DNA of 38,383 nucleotides, taken from positions 1-38,383 of the forward strand of contig JBGTQJ010000078.1 of assembly GCA_041941305.1 (NCBI GenBank). The letters run 5' to 3'. Made by a program: the position numbers and the translations under genes. Under the pieces are notes generated by a model. That model ran no database searches and had not been told where the DNA came from. It worked only from the letters and a program-made list of their open reading frames with translations. Origin of the DNA: JANSWP01 sp041941305 (GTDB lineage Bacteria; Bacteroidota; Bacteroidia; Chitinophagales; Saprospiraceae). This document shows positions 27,901-35,874 of the stretch, in pieces (positions within the stretch are counted from its first letter, which is position 1; each line of letters begins with the position of its first letter).

Positions 27901-29917
27901 AAATGAAGCATGGTTGTATGAACCACTCGATTTTGGAGGAAAAATTAATGTATATGCTACGGTTAAAAATCTTTTTAAATTGGAGAATTTATCGCTGATA
28001 GCCTCCTCTGATTCACTTTTGATAAATGAAGAAAACTATGGGCAGATGTTACTCACTGCAGGTACGCCCTCGATACGTGAAAGGGTAGAAACTAGTGTAG
28101 CTATTTCCAAGGCGGGTCAGAAAATACTTGCTCAAGGTTTTTACAATCCTCCTACTTACCGCCCAGCCAAACCACCTCAAAAAAATAAAGAGTTACATGC
28201 AGGAAAAAACTATTTTGATTTTGATGTTACCATTGATAATTTTCCAATGGATTTCTTTGAGTATTTGTTAAAACCATCTATTAAAGAAACAGTTGGAACT
28301 TTGGATGTTGATGGCAGATTATTTGGAAGTCCGTCAAGGGTTGAAATCAATGGGCTCGGAATTGCAAAAGATGTGGAAACCACCATAACCTTTTTAAATA
28401 CCCGGTTCAATGCACCTACTGCAAGAATCAACTTAACCAATAAGCTTTTTGATGCCAGTGAAACCATCGTTTTTGATGAAGAAGGAAATCAGGCAAGAGT
28501 ACTGGGAGGGATTACCCATAACCATCTAAAAAACCTTGGATTGGATGTTAGAATTGCCACTTTGGGAGACAAATTTGTGGCCTTGAATACTAGTGAAGAA
28601 CACAACTCCTACTTTTACGGGAAGGGGGTTGGCACAGGATATGCCCAATTTAATGGTTCTTTTAAACAACCTGATGCCTATATTAGTGCCACCGCAGCTC
28701 CAGGAACCAAAGTTGTCATACCTATTTCCTATAGTCAGGAAGCTTCAGAATTGACCTTTATCGAATTTCCAGACAAGAAGAAAACAGATAAAGTAGTTGG
28801 AGAAAAGGGCACACCAGAAATCCGTGGAATGGATATCCAAATGGACTTTGTATTAAATGAATACGCAGATATTGAATTGATTTTTGACAAATACTGGGGG
28901 GACTTAATTCGGGGAACAGGTGATGGAAATTTGAAAATAAAAATGACCCGTGACGGAGGCTTTACAATGGATGGTGAATACGTTGTTCAACAAGGGAATT
29001 ACTTATTTACATTGATGACGATTGTTAACAAACCATTTGCCGTGGAACGTGGCGGAACAATTGTATGGGATGGAGATCCATACAATGCCGAATTAAACCT
29101 CAGCGCTGTTTATGAAGGCTTAGAAATTTCAGTAGCCAATTTAATCCAGGAATATCTGGTAACTGCTACAAGTGACGTTCAGCAATTGGCAAGGAACACC
29201 ACTGATGTGGATTTGAAAATGCTCCTTACTGGCCAGTTATTAAGCCCTACCATAAATTTCGACATTGATTTCCCTGAATTGAGCTCCGAATTGAAAAACT
29301 ACACGGACAACAAATTAAGAGTCATCCGTCAGGACCAAAATGAACTCAACCGCCAGGTTTTTGGATTGTTGGTCTTCAATCAATTTTTACCAACAGATTT
29401 TAATGTCAATACAGCTGATTTAGGCATCAATACATTAAGTGAAATGATTTCTAATCAGTTCTCCATGTACATCAGTGAGTTCTTTACAGAGCTCTTGTCT
29501 CCTGGAGGCATTATTTCAAATATTGATTTTGATGTCAATTACCGGCAAGGTCAATATGTCGCTTTGGATGATCCCTCGAATTTGGAGACCCAAAACGAAT
29601 TAAGTGGGCGGCTCAAATTAAGTTTGGGACCCAATAATAAATGGCAAGTCACCGTAGGAGTGGGAGGACAAGTAGGACAAACTCAGGTGACGGACAACCA
29701 AATCATCTCCCAGGAAGTTTTAGTTGAATATACCCTTACCAAGGATAGACGGCTCAAATTAAAAGCTTATAACAAATTTGAACCTGATATTGCCAGTGGA
29801 AGAAGGAGAAAGACTGGAGTAGGATTGAGTTTTAGCAAAGAATTTAATTCCCTTTCAGAGTTATTTGAAAGTAAGAAGAAAAGAAAAGAAAAAAATAAAA
29901 AGAAAGGGAATGATTAA
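24995..29917 (+). CDS. TamB/DUF490 family inner-membrane-anchored translocation or lipid-transport protein
   Basis: A 1640-residue AsmA/TamB-like protein. A single N-terminal transmembrane segment (about 32-50, KYFSAVLFLIFLVFQLPPVQ) anchors it in the inner membrane. The long middle is repetitive beta-structure of alternating hydrophobic and polar residues (many NxNxxxL patterns and DLxLxDLxxxN blocks), expected to form a bridge-like groove across the periplasm. The TamB (DUF490) domain occupies roughly the last 450 residues (AYISATAAPGTKVVIPISY, then NEYADIELIFDKYWGDL and GLLVFNQFLP). The protein ends in a lysine-rich tail. TamB relatives work with the outer-membrane protein TamA or move phospholipids; no TamA gene lies beside it here. 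The start ATG is the only sensible one before the membrane segment. Confidence 0.93.
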   Translation: MNKPLPNIKKDTAVDPTTLKKRSFRKVLWKIGKYFSAVLFLIFLVFQLPPVQNWLAHKATNYLSNELNTTVSVDKVRLNIIDGFLLENFYLEDKAGDTLLMSSLLRVDLTGGIFGLIFKNVDVEELAINDANFNLKIPYNSDSNNLQFLIDYFSKPPKAKKDSSSQTKPLSLTINSLFLNNFHFIKSDSVLGQDLDIFIGNGEIQFDSVDLSKQKISVGHIDLKNPIVRIDEFFGSLPMDTFEIQRDSNYYKWLNATPNPFLATVKKFDLEGGTFYLDNYRNAPFKDSLSKKIDYQHLALFDINVHINNFSYQNWNFNGEVEKISLRDSLGFVVDTLSVKQVSINDKRVELFGFQLKTPVSNIGDTLIMKYNRFLDFQRFIEQVRVDGKFQNAQVAFMDVMSIAPNLRNNVFFRRNQNEVFDLDGRVYGKINRLNARNLKINLADQLVFEGKFNSRDLTVLDEQFMDLDIENLRTNMQTLRQIIPSFNPPKNFDKLGKVNFSGKFFGFFVDFNMDGKVGTTLGNGVVDMRMNLKGGREKAEYSGGLTLFDFDLGTWSDDRNFGNITFTSNVNEGVGLTLPTADAKLSGRIDSLEFKGYNYKNVNMSGRLKQNLFNGDLRARDRNINLNFKGEIDFTEEIPVFDFFADINHLDLLRLNLAKKDVQLSGLVDLTLQDIDPSNILGDAIIREFQLIRNRRDTINIDSVFAASTIDNNGHKSFTVTSDVIDSKINGDFDVELIPEALLQFLETNFTKFSNRFGIKSKGLELESYDFDFDFLIHDTKGLLKILDENLAGFENSTIKGAFNDNTEEMDLDINIPKFRYQNVSFENVILYSNTEKNEADINLGVNKIRFNNNFEIAPIWLMGYVNQDTLEFGINSLNLVELLDHLKLDGKLILEGEEDYQVQLFSSKLVILSDDWTINDNNYIRFNSKSVETNNLEMTNKDRRILLENLKDIGLKLSIENIDLDFINEAWLYEPLDFGGKINVYATVKNLFKLENLSLIASSDSLLINEENYGQMLLTAGTPSIRERVETSVAISKAGQKILAQGFYNPPTYRPAKPPQKNKELHAGKNYFDFDVTIDNFPMDFFEYLLKPSIKETVGTLDVDGRLFGSPSRVEINGLGIAKDVETTITFLNTRFNAPTARINLTNKLFDASETIVFDEEGNQARVLGGITHNHLKNLGLDVRIATLGDKFVALNTSEEHNSYFYGKGVGTGYAQFNGSFKQPDAYISATAAPGTKVVIPISYSQEASELTFIEFPDKKKTDKVVGEKGTPEIRGMDIQMDFVLNEYADIELIFDKYWGDLIRGTGDGNLKIKMTRDGGFTMDGEYVVQQGNYLFTLMTIVNKPFAVERGGTIVWDGDPYNAELNLSAVYEGLEISVANLIQEYLVTATSDVQQLARNTTDVDLKMLLTGQLLSPTINFDIDFPELSSELKNYTDNKLRVIRQDQNELNRQVFGLLVFNQFLPTDFNVNTADLGINTLSEMISNQFSMYISEFFTELLSPGGIISNIDFDVNYRQGQYVALDDPSNLETQNELSGRLKLSLGPNNKWQVTVGVGGQVGQTQVTDNQIISQEVLVEYTLTKDRRLKLKAYNKFEPDIASGRRRKTGVGLSFSKEFNSLSELFESKKKRKEKNKKKGND

Positions 29918-29966
29918 AGCGCCGTTTTAAATGATTTCGATAACTATTTTGTGATTCTAAAAGGAA

Positions 29967-29974
29967 TAATTTTG
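29967..29974 (+). promoter_or_regulatory. Candidate promoter of the five-repeat protein gene
   Basis: TAATTTTG matches TAnnTTTG exactly; a TTTTG (29947-29951) lies 15 bases before it, slightly short for a -33 element. The start codon is about 87 bases further on. Confidence 0.42.
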
Positions 29975-30061
29975 TGTTAAAAAACGTTACCCTCAGAGTT
30001 TATACTCCTACACCGACACGCCTAAGGCCCAAAATAGACCAACTTAAAATTTCAAACTGTA

Positions 30062-31609
30062 ATGCGAACAGACTATTTTTTATATTCCTTTATTTGCTGC
30101 ATTTTCTTCTTTTCTGCCAACAATTATGCTCAAACGGTAAATTTTGATGAGACATGGAAGGAATTTTTGAATAACAACAAAATTTCCAACATGAGTCAAT
30201 TGATCAAGCCTGACAAAGTGCATGATCAACCCGATTATGCCAAATATTTATTGATGAATACCAACTCTTGTTTTTGTCAGAGCAAGATAAAAGATGCCGA
30301 GCATTTAATGGTGGAAGTTGAAAGGATTGATGCACTTGTACAAAAATCTATTCCAGGCTTTATAGGGAAAATGGAAGAGCTAAAAATCAAAATTAAAGCT
30401 TATCACAGCATGGATGCGATTTGGAACCGATTTTTACAAACTAAAGAAGTCGACCTGGATGAATTGGAATCTGTCACAGCTGCCAAAACGCTTTGTGAGA
30501 AAAGAACTCTGGCAAAGTATTCCTATATGACGGCTTACTACCATTTTTGTGAAGGTGATATTGATAGATCAAGAGATATTTTTGAAAATCGAACCCTTCG
30601 TTTGACCGAAAAAACTACCTTAAGAGTAAGGGATGTAAAAGGATTGGCATCAGAAGTAGCTAAAATGAAATCTATGTTTCAGGATATGTCTGAATTGGAT
30701 ATTTCCTGGAAAAGTTATGTAGAGACCGGCGTTTCTCCGGGCTTTGACATCGAATTACCACTTTTCCCATGTTACCCTATTCCCAATATGAAGGAGTTTG
30801 TTCTGAAAGGAGCTTGGGATCTGTGTAATTTAGGTCCAACCATGCTTGATAAAATAAAAAAGCTGCAAGCTGAAAGTGGGGTGACCCTCGATAGAGAGTT
30901 ACGGGATAAAGTCAAAGCGTTGGAAGCATCCCTTAACCAAATTAATAACAACCTGGCTGTTCTGGATGATGCCTGGGAATCCTTTATACCTAAGAATGAG
31001 GTGAAGAACCTCGACTATGGATATGAATATTGTCGAACTGAGTCATTGATTCGGGCATATATCATGGATGGTTTTGCTTACGTATGCGATTTGGCTGAAG
31101 ATAGGCTCCAAAAAATTGATTCCCTTCAAAGATTTGATAGCACACCATTGGAGTCGATAACACGTACCAAGATTAATGAATTAGCTGAACTGGTTCAGGA
31201 AAATCAAAACAATGCCTTAAAAATTGAAAATATATGGAGCAGGTTTGTAGCAGAGGGAGATAAACTAGTTCAGGATTACTATTCGGCTAAATTTTACTGT
31301 GACAATATCCACCAGGTTCAAGACTGGACCATCAGGGGACTTTCAGGAACCTGTGAAGAAAGCCATCAATATCTTGAGCAAATTGAAGCCTTCAATCAAA
31401 CTTTTGATTTCAATTTTTATGATGAATTGGAGTGCCGTGTTCAGCGTTTAAGAATTAAAGTATGGGATTGTCGCTATAAAGCATTGGAAGAGCTGGCTAA
31501 TATTGATGTTTCCGATGAATCCTCTAAAGAAAGATTGGAAAAATTAATGGAAGAATACAACATGGGTGAACGACCAGAAGACTCAGAAGAATGTTCCCTG
31601 GATAAATAA
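30062..31609 (+). CDS. Secreted protein of five ~90-residue cysteine-paired repeats, family unknown
   Basis: A 515-residue protein with a signal peptide (1-23, ending NNYAQ). I do not recognise the family. The mature part is made of five diverged repeats of about 90 residues, each opening with a [D/E]xxWxx[F/Y] motif: W32, W121, W216, W305 and W392 (spacings 89, 95, 89, 87). Repeats 2-5 each carry two cysteines exactly 18 residues apart (145/163, 237/255, 324/342, 413/431), suggesting one disulphide per repeat; repeat 1 has C70/C72 instead. Between repeats are long amphipathic helices (e.g. DKIKKLQAESGVTLDRELRD), so an all-helical rod or solenoid is likely. Export to the oxidising periplasm or surface fits the paired cysteines. 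No T9SS domain is seen at the C-terminus (EDSEECSLDK). The likely promoter is at 29967. Confidence 0.75.
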   Translation: MRTDYFLYSFICCIFFFSANNYAQTVNFDETWKEFLNNNKISNMSQLIKPDKVHDQPDYAKYLLMNTNSCFCQSKIKDAEHLMVEVERIDALVQKSIPGFIGKMEELKIKIKAYHSMDAIWNRFLQTKEVDLDELESVTAAKTLCEKRTLAKYSYMTAYYHFCEGDIDRSRDIFENRTLRLTEKTTLRVRDVKGLASEVAKMKSMFQDMSELDISWKSYVETGVSPGFDIELPLFPCYPIPNMKEFVLKGAWDLCNLGPTMLDKIKKLQAESGVTLDRELRDKVKALEASLNQINNNLAVLDDAWESFIPKNEVKNLDYGYEYCRTESLIRAYIMDGFAYVCDLAEDRLQKIDSLQRFDSTPLESITRTKINELAELVQENQNNALKIENIWSRFVAEGDKLVQDYYSAKFYCDNIHQVQDWTIRGLSGTCEESHQYLEQIEAFNQTFDFNFYDELECRVQRLRIKVWDCRYKALEELANIDVSDESSKERLEKLMEEYNMGERPEDSEECSLDK

Positions 31610-31612
31610 GAT

Positions 31613-32016
31613 TGATTTTAGTGTGGTTTTCATCAATCGGAAATTGCCTTTCCAACAATTCCAAAAACAGGGTGGCAATCCGTCTGGAAGCATTGATAGG
31701 TTGATGATGGATATGTGAGGAAGGTTGAGTTTTTAGGGCAAAATGCATGAGTTGTAAAAACGAGAGCTTGTTTTTTAATGGAAGCCGTTTTGTCTGCATA
31801 ATGGAAATTAATATCTCCCTTCACTAACAAAATTTTATAATAATCCCTTCTTTGATAAGGCAGGGGTCTCGTCGTTCCCTTCGGAATTGGCTCTAAATTG
31901 AATAAATTGAAATGCCCTACACCCTGGTAGAGATTTGGAGGTTCAACACTTTCTTTCCTTTTATAAAAATCCTTTAAAGTTTCATTGCTCTGCATACGAA
32001 TTGTATTTTTTTCCAA
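31613..32016 (-). pseudogene. AraC-family regulator remnant: internal deletion, frameshift and lost DNA-binding domain
   Basis: The open frame 32016-31633 begins like the N-terminal cupin domain of Bacteroidota AraC regulators (MQSNETLKDFYKRKESVEPP, then YQRRDYYKILLVKGDINFHY and ASIKKQALVF). Near 31750 similarity stops in that frame and continues in another minus-strand frame with FLQLMHFALKTQPSSHIHHQ, then NASRRIATLFLELLERQFPI. In intact relatives these two parts are separated by roughly 70-80 residues (family recollection), so an out-of-frame internal deletion is inferred. The second part ends near 31613, just before the helix-turn-helix region would begin and beside the stop codon of the convergent repeat-protein gene. 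The remnant starts 3 bases after the iorB stop. It cannot bind DNA as an AraC protein. Confidence 0.75.
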
Positions 32017-32019
32017 CGA

Positions 32020-34287
32020 TTATCCTAACACGTCTTTCTCTGCTAAAAAGGGCTGATGATAATGCCGCTCCCCTGTTGCTTTATACATCGCATTGGCCAC
32101 TGCCCCAAAAATTGGAGGAAACGGCGGCTCACCCAATCCCGTTGGGTCAATTTCGTTTTGAACAAAATGCACCTCAATCTCCTTGGGTGCTTCGCTCATT
32201 CGTATCATTCGATATTGGTGGAAATTGTTCTTTTGAGGAACACCATCTTTGAAGGTCATTTCTCCATAAAAAGCATTTCCGATGCCATCAACAATACCGC
32301 CTTCCGCCATATTTGCTGCTGAATCGGGATTTACAACAATGCCGCAATCAATGGCACAAGTGACTTTTTGCACAATGGGCTTTCCATTTTCCATGGTCAA
32401 ATCCAACACATGGGCTGCATAGGAATTGTGACAGAAATAGGCAGAGACACCTCTATGAAGATTCCTATCATTTTGCCCCCAACCTGCTTTTTCCTTTACT
32501 AAGTTTAGTACACCTGCATAGCGTTCTGCATCGTAATCATTCGATTCACCAACTGGATTTTCTTTAGCTCGTTTCAGCAATTCCAGTCTAAATTCGATAG
32601 GGTCTTTGCTCATTGCTTCGGCCACTTCATCCAAAAAAGATTGCTCTGCCCCTGCCATAAAATTAGAGCGGGGCGCACGAAAAGCACCTGTCGTTATATT
32701 GGAATCAATAGAAAACTCCTCCGCTAAATAATGATCAACTGAACCCGCAGGAAAACGATTGGCAAACAAGGGACTTTCAGGTACACCGCCTGCTTTAATA
32801 TGAATGGCTAACAAGTTATTATTTTCATCAAAGGCGGCTCGATAAGTAGCCTGATAAGTTGGACGATAAATGCCGTTGGTCATGTCGTCTTCACGGGTGT
32901 ACATCAATTTTATAGGAGCATTTACTTTTTGAGAAATTACTGCCGCCTCTACCATGTAATGACTGTACGCACGGCGACCAAAACCGCCACCCATCCGAGT
33001 CATTTCAATTTCAATATTTTCAACAGGAATTCCCAAACGGGCTGAAATCGTCGGCTCTATCAAGCCTGGTGCTTGCAACGGTGCTGCCATCCAAACTTTG
33101 TCCCCCTCAACATGAGCGAAGGAATTCATCGGCTCCATGCAATTGTGAGCGAGGTAGGGGGCAGAATAATTTCGCTCGATGATTTTTGCTGCTGTTTTAA
33201 AAGCACTTTCGGGGTCGCCATCTCTACGCACAACCTTCATGGATTTTTCCATTAGTGCTTCCATTTGACTATTATGGTCGGTGGTATTTTCCAAACCTGC
33301 AGGAGTATGAATTGTAATATCCCTGCCAAATCGGTCAATGGCATTCGTTGAACTCTCAATAGGTTTCCAGTTTGCCTTTACAGCTTTTTTCGCCTGCATC
33401 ACTTCCCAAGTCGAATTGCCCACTACAACCACTATTTCAGGAAAAGCATTGGTGTCGAAATAGCCCAGTTTGTAGCCATCGTTATAGGTCTTAATCGGAA
33501 AAACATCTCGAATGCCAGCCATAGCCTTGACTTCATCCGCATTGTTGAGGGCTTCTAATGTCATCCCAAAAGCTGGCGGATGAACTACCATTGCGATCAA
33601 CATTCCTTCTTTGTGATAGTCCACTCCAAACATCGGTTTGCCTCTTACGATATTCAAACCATCTACATTCTTTTTGGAATGACCAATGATTTTGTAGTCT
33701 TTTGGTGCTTTCAATTCCACTTCTTCGGGAACGGGAATTTGGGTTGCTGCCGATGCCATCTCGCCATAGCCTGCTGTTTTTTGGCTTGTATCATGTTTCA
33801 AAACTCCTGCCTCCGCTGTAATTTCAGTAACAGGAACTTGCCATGCTTGTGCCGCTGCTTCCTTAAGCATTTGTTTGGCAGTAGCTCCCGCCATCCGTAG
33901 TGGTTCCCATTTTCGTCTGATGCCCTGACTACCACCTGAGAACTGACCAAATGCGCCACCAGGGAATTTTTCCTGATTGTAAGGTGCTTGCTCTACAATG
34001 ACTTTTTTCCAATCTACATCCAATTCTTCTGCCACGATCATTGGCATGGAAGTTTTTACATTTTGACCAAATTCAGGATTTGGTGAAAAAATGGTGACGA
34101 CTCCATTGTTGCCAATTTTTAAATAAGCATTAATGTCAAACCATTCATCTGGCATGGCAAGCACTTCCTCTTTTGAAGCTGGCTGACAGGAAGCAAACCA
34201 ACTAAATCCGAGCATCATTCCCCCACCTGTAGCAGCAGATATTTTTAAAAAAGAACGACGATTATGATGTGTTTTTATGAGTGTCAT
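32020..34287 (-). CDS. iorB: Molybdenum hydroxylase large subunit (isoquinoline 1-oxidoreductase beta-type)
   Basis: A 755-residue molybdopterin-binding subunit of the xanthine dehydrogenase family, of the IorB type that hydroxylates N-heterocycles or oxidises aldehydes with the iron-sulfur subunit encoded just upstream. I set the start at ATG 34287: it gives a twin-arginine signal (HHNRRSFLKISAATGGGMML), whereas the longer frame to 34335 only adds an asparagine- and phenylalanine-rich tail. Family blocks: FGVDYHKEGMLIAMVVHPPA, MTRMGGGFGRRAYSHYMVEA, the FRAPRSNFMAGAEQSFLDEV block, and near the end DPTGLGEPPFPPIFGAVANA, whose Glu is the catalytic base. The Tat signal implies export of the folded complex, which takes the cofactor-poor small subunit with it. 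The real substrate is unknown. Confidence 0.92.
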   Translation of the reverse strand: MTLIKTHHNRRSFLKISAATGGGMMLGFSWFASCQPASKEEVLAMPDEWFDINAYLKIGNNGVVTIFSPNPEFGQNVKTSMPMIVAEELDVDWKKVIVEQAPYNQEKFPGGAFGQFSGGSQGIRRKWEPLRMAGATAKQMLKEAAAQAWQVPVTEITAEAGVLKHDTSQKTAGYGEMASAATQIPVPEEVELKAPKDYKIIGHSKKNVDGLNIVRGKPMFGVDYHKEGMLIAMVVHPPAFGMTLEALNNADEVKAMAGIRDVFPIKTYNDGYKLGYFDTNAFPEIVVVVGNSTWEVMQAKKAVKANWKPIESSTNAIDRFGRDITIHTPAGLENTTDHNSQMEALMEKSMKVVRRDGDPESAFKTAAKIIERNYSAPYLAHNCMEPMNSFAHVEGDKVWMAAPLQAPGLIEPTISARLGIPVENIEIEMTRMGGGFGRRAYSHYMVEAAVISQKVNAPIKLMYTREDDMTNGIYRPTYQATYRAAFDENNNLLAIHIKAGGVPESPLFANRFPAGSVDHYLAEEFSIDSNITTGAFRAPRSNFMAGAEQSFLDEVAEAMSKDPIEFRLELLKRAKENPVGESNDYDAERYAGVLNLVKEKAGWGQNDRNLHRGVSAYFCHNSYAAHVLDLTMENGKPIVQKVTCAIDCGIVVNPDSAANMAEGGIVDGIGNAFYGEMTFKDGVPQKNNFHQYRMIRMSEAPKEIEVHFVQNEIDPTGLGEPPFPPIFGAVANAMYKATGERHYHQPFLAEKDVLG

Positions 34288-34344
34288 GTTAATCAATTTT
34301 GAATTTTGAATAAATGAATTTTGAATGCAAAACATTCAACATTA

Positions 34345-34803
34345 TCATCCCATTTTTGCCGCCGTTTTGATAGCAGCTTTGATACGAATATAAGTTCCAC
34401 AGCGACAAATGTTTCCATTCATTGCGGTATCAATATCTGCATCACTTGGGTTTGAATTGTCTTTTAGCAAAGCCGCCGCACTCATTATCTGTCCTGTTTG
34501 ACAATAACCGCATTGCGGAACATCGTGCTCCAACCATGCCTGTTGAACAGGGTGGTCGCCTTTTTCAGACAAGCCCTCAATGGTTGTGATTTTTTTATCG
34601 CCAACTGCTTCTACCGGCACCATGCAAGAGCGCATTGCTGTACCGTCAAGATGAATCGTACAAGCGCCACATTGGGCAATGCCGCAGCCATATTTTGTGC
34701 CGACCAAATTTAGGTGGTCTCTCAATACCCAAAGAATGGGCGTGGCAGGGTCAACCTCCACCTGCGTTTTTTTTCCATTGATATTTAAATTGAATGTTGC
34801 CAT
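34345..34803 (-). CDS. iorA: [2Fe-2S] subunit of the molybdenum hydroxylase (isoquinoline 1-oxidoreductase alpha-type)
   Basis: A 152-residue iron-sulfur subunit that passes electrons from the molybdenum site of the neighbouring large subunit. It has a plant-ferredoxin-type cluster (C40, C45, C48, C60 in YGCGIAQCGACTIHLDG and RSC) and a second [2Fe-2S] cluster in the helical domain (C98, C101, C133, C135 in QCGYCQTGQIMSAAALL and NGNICRCGTYIRI). All eight cysteines are present. There is no own signal peptide, as expected if it is exported with its Tat partner. It lies 57 bases upstream of iorB on the same strand; no FAD subunit is encoded, again typical of the Ior type. Confidence 0.95.
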   Translation of the reverse strand: MATFNLNINGKKTQVEVDPATPILWVLRDHLNLVGTKYGCGIAQCGACTIHLDGTAMRSCMVPVEAVGDKKITTIEGLSEKGDHPVQQAWLEHDVPQCGYCQTGQIMSAAALLKDNSNPSDADIDTAMNGNICRCGTYIRIKAAIKTAAKMG

Positions 34804-34885
34804 GATATTTTGATTGAATAATTGAAATATTCGATTGATTATCAGGGTGGAAAGTACGAGGAGATTTTCTGCTTGAAGGAAAAAA

Positions 34886-35224
34886 TCAAGCTACCGAAAA
34901 TTCCGACATTTCGCGCGCATATTTTGGCAAAAAACCTAAAACGATATCCGATTTTGAAATACCTCTTTCTGCTAATTTGGAGGCTATTCCGACATCAGTA
35001 TTGTCTGTCAGTATCCAAATTTTACCGTCTTTTATTTGAATATGGTACAAAACGGAATTTTTAAAATTACCGTTAAACCATCCTATATTCAATAAAACAA
35101 AATCTGTTTGGCTTTGATTTGCAATTAAATGTCTTTTTAAATCGGGTGCATTAGAAGGAGAAAGAGAAGCTCGATATTCTAATTCTTGTCGAACTTTATT
35201 TTTTAAATCTGTTATATTTTCCAT
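34886..35224 (-). CDS. xisI: XisI family protein
   Basis: A 112-residue protein of the XisI family: MENITDLKNKVRQELEYRAS at the start, then QTDFVLLNIGWFNGNFKNSV, HIQIKDGKIWILTDNTDVGI and the end block GISKSDIVLGFLPKYAREMS. In Anabaena XisI is, with XisH, an accessory factor for excision of the fdxN element by the recombinase XisF; how it works is not known. Here no recombinase is visible. Its start overlaps the end of xisH by 13 bases, so the pair is translationally coupled. It is common in cyanobacteria and patchy in Bacteroidota, which suggests horizontal acquisition. Confidence 0.92.
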   Translation of the reverse strand: MENITDLKNKVRQELEYRASLSPSNAPDLKRHLIANQSQTDFVLLNIGWFNGNFKNSVLYHIQIKDGKIWILTDNTDVGIASKLAERGISKSDIVLGFLPKYAREMSEFSVA

Positions 35225-35697
35225 TCTAAAATCGTTTTTGATTCAATGTTAATTAATAAAATATTCAGTCCGTATTTTTTAATTCTTCTCAAGATAAACC
35301 GAATATTTTCCATTTGTTTATAAATTTCACTGTCAACTGCCAAATACATTTCCCGTTCAATGTTTCCTTCCTCCAAGGCATCCCGATAATCCAAATATTG
35401 TCCTAAGGCTTCATGAAAACTATTCAATATAGAGGCTGAGGAAAAAGACTTTATCTCAACTGCGATTTTTTTGTTGCCTTTAGTAGCGGCAATGACCCTT
35501 TCTGCCCCTAAATCAATTTCCAAAGAGCGGTCACCGTCATCAATTTGAACAACAAGCGGGTCGTCCGTTATTGTCCAACCATCTTTTTCCAAAGCAGTAC
35601 GGACTGCCTCATGAATTTTGTCCCTTTTTGCCTTATTTAGTTTTCTCGTTCTTATTTCAAAAGTACACTTTTTTGATTTCGCGCTCAAATCTTTCAA
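35212..35697 (-). CDS. xisH: XisH family protein, PD-(D/E)XK nuclease-like
   Basis: A 161-residue XisH protein. The core RDKIHEAVRTALEKDGWTIT and the following SLEIDLGAERVIAATKGNKK then KIAVEIKSF match the family; D62 and E81-x-K83 form a PD-(D/E)XK-type nuclease motif, so DNA cleavage is possible though untested as far as I know. Relatives start a residue or two before RDKIHEAV with a Met; here that place reads NKAK and no canonical start codon is near, so the first usable ATG (35697) adds about 22 residues not expected for the family. Thus the N-terminus may be recently altered. Paired with xisI (13-base overlap). The 156-bp inverted repeat lies just upstream. Confidence 0.9.
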   Translation of the reverse strand: MKDLSAKSKKCTFEIRTRKLNKAKRDKIHEAVRTALEKDGWTITDDPLVVQIDDGDRSLEIDLGAERVIAATKGNKKIAVEIKSFSSASILNSFHEALGQYLDYRDALEEGNIEREMYLAVDSEIYKQMENIRFILRRIKKYGLNILLINIESKTILEWKI

Positions 35698-35714
35698 AAC
35701 AACTGAACGTTAAC

Positions 35715-35870
35715 TTAGAGTATGTTTTAATTTTTGCGAACTGAAAATCAATGTTTTAGGCAATGGCGAAGGATTGAAGAGCGAGTTTATCAGGATAAAT
35801 GAGCGAATCAATCTAAAGCTAGTGCCTAAAACATTGATTTTCAGGAAGATAAAATCCAAACATACTCTTA
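35715..35870. repeat. 156-bp interrupted inverted repeat (possible small mobile-element remnant)
   Basis: Outer arms 35715-35727 and 35858-35870 match as inverted copies at 12 of 13 positions (AGAGTATGTTT core), and inner arms 35741-35762 and 35823-35844 are perfect 22-bp inverted copies (ctgaaaatcaatgttttagg...). A 60-bp centre separates them; the 13-base segments between inner and outer arms match only partly. It lies between the xisH start and the DUF5916 fragment stop, with its right end only 4 bases from that stop codon. It could be a miniature inverted-repeat element, the ends of an eroded insertion sequence, or a large transcription-ending hairpin. No transposase frame fits inside. Confidence 0.7.
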
Positions 35871-35874
35871 GAAA

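Noticed and set aside
34287..34335. Upstream extension of iorB to an earlier ATG (16 extra residues)
   Set aside because: The added residues precede a complete Tat signal; the ATG at 34287 gives the normal N-terminus.
35763..35822. Transposase or other gene inside the 156-bp inverted repeat
   Set aside because: The 60-bp centre has no reading frame worth calling.
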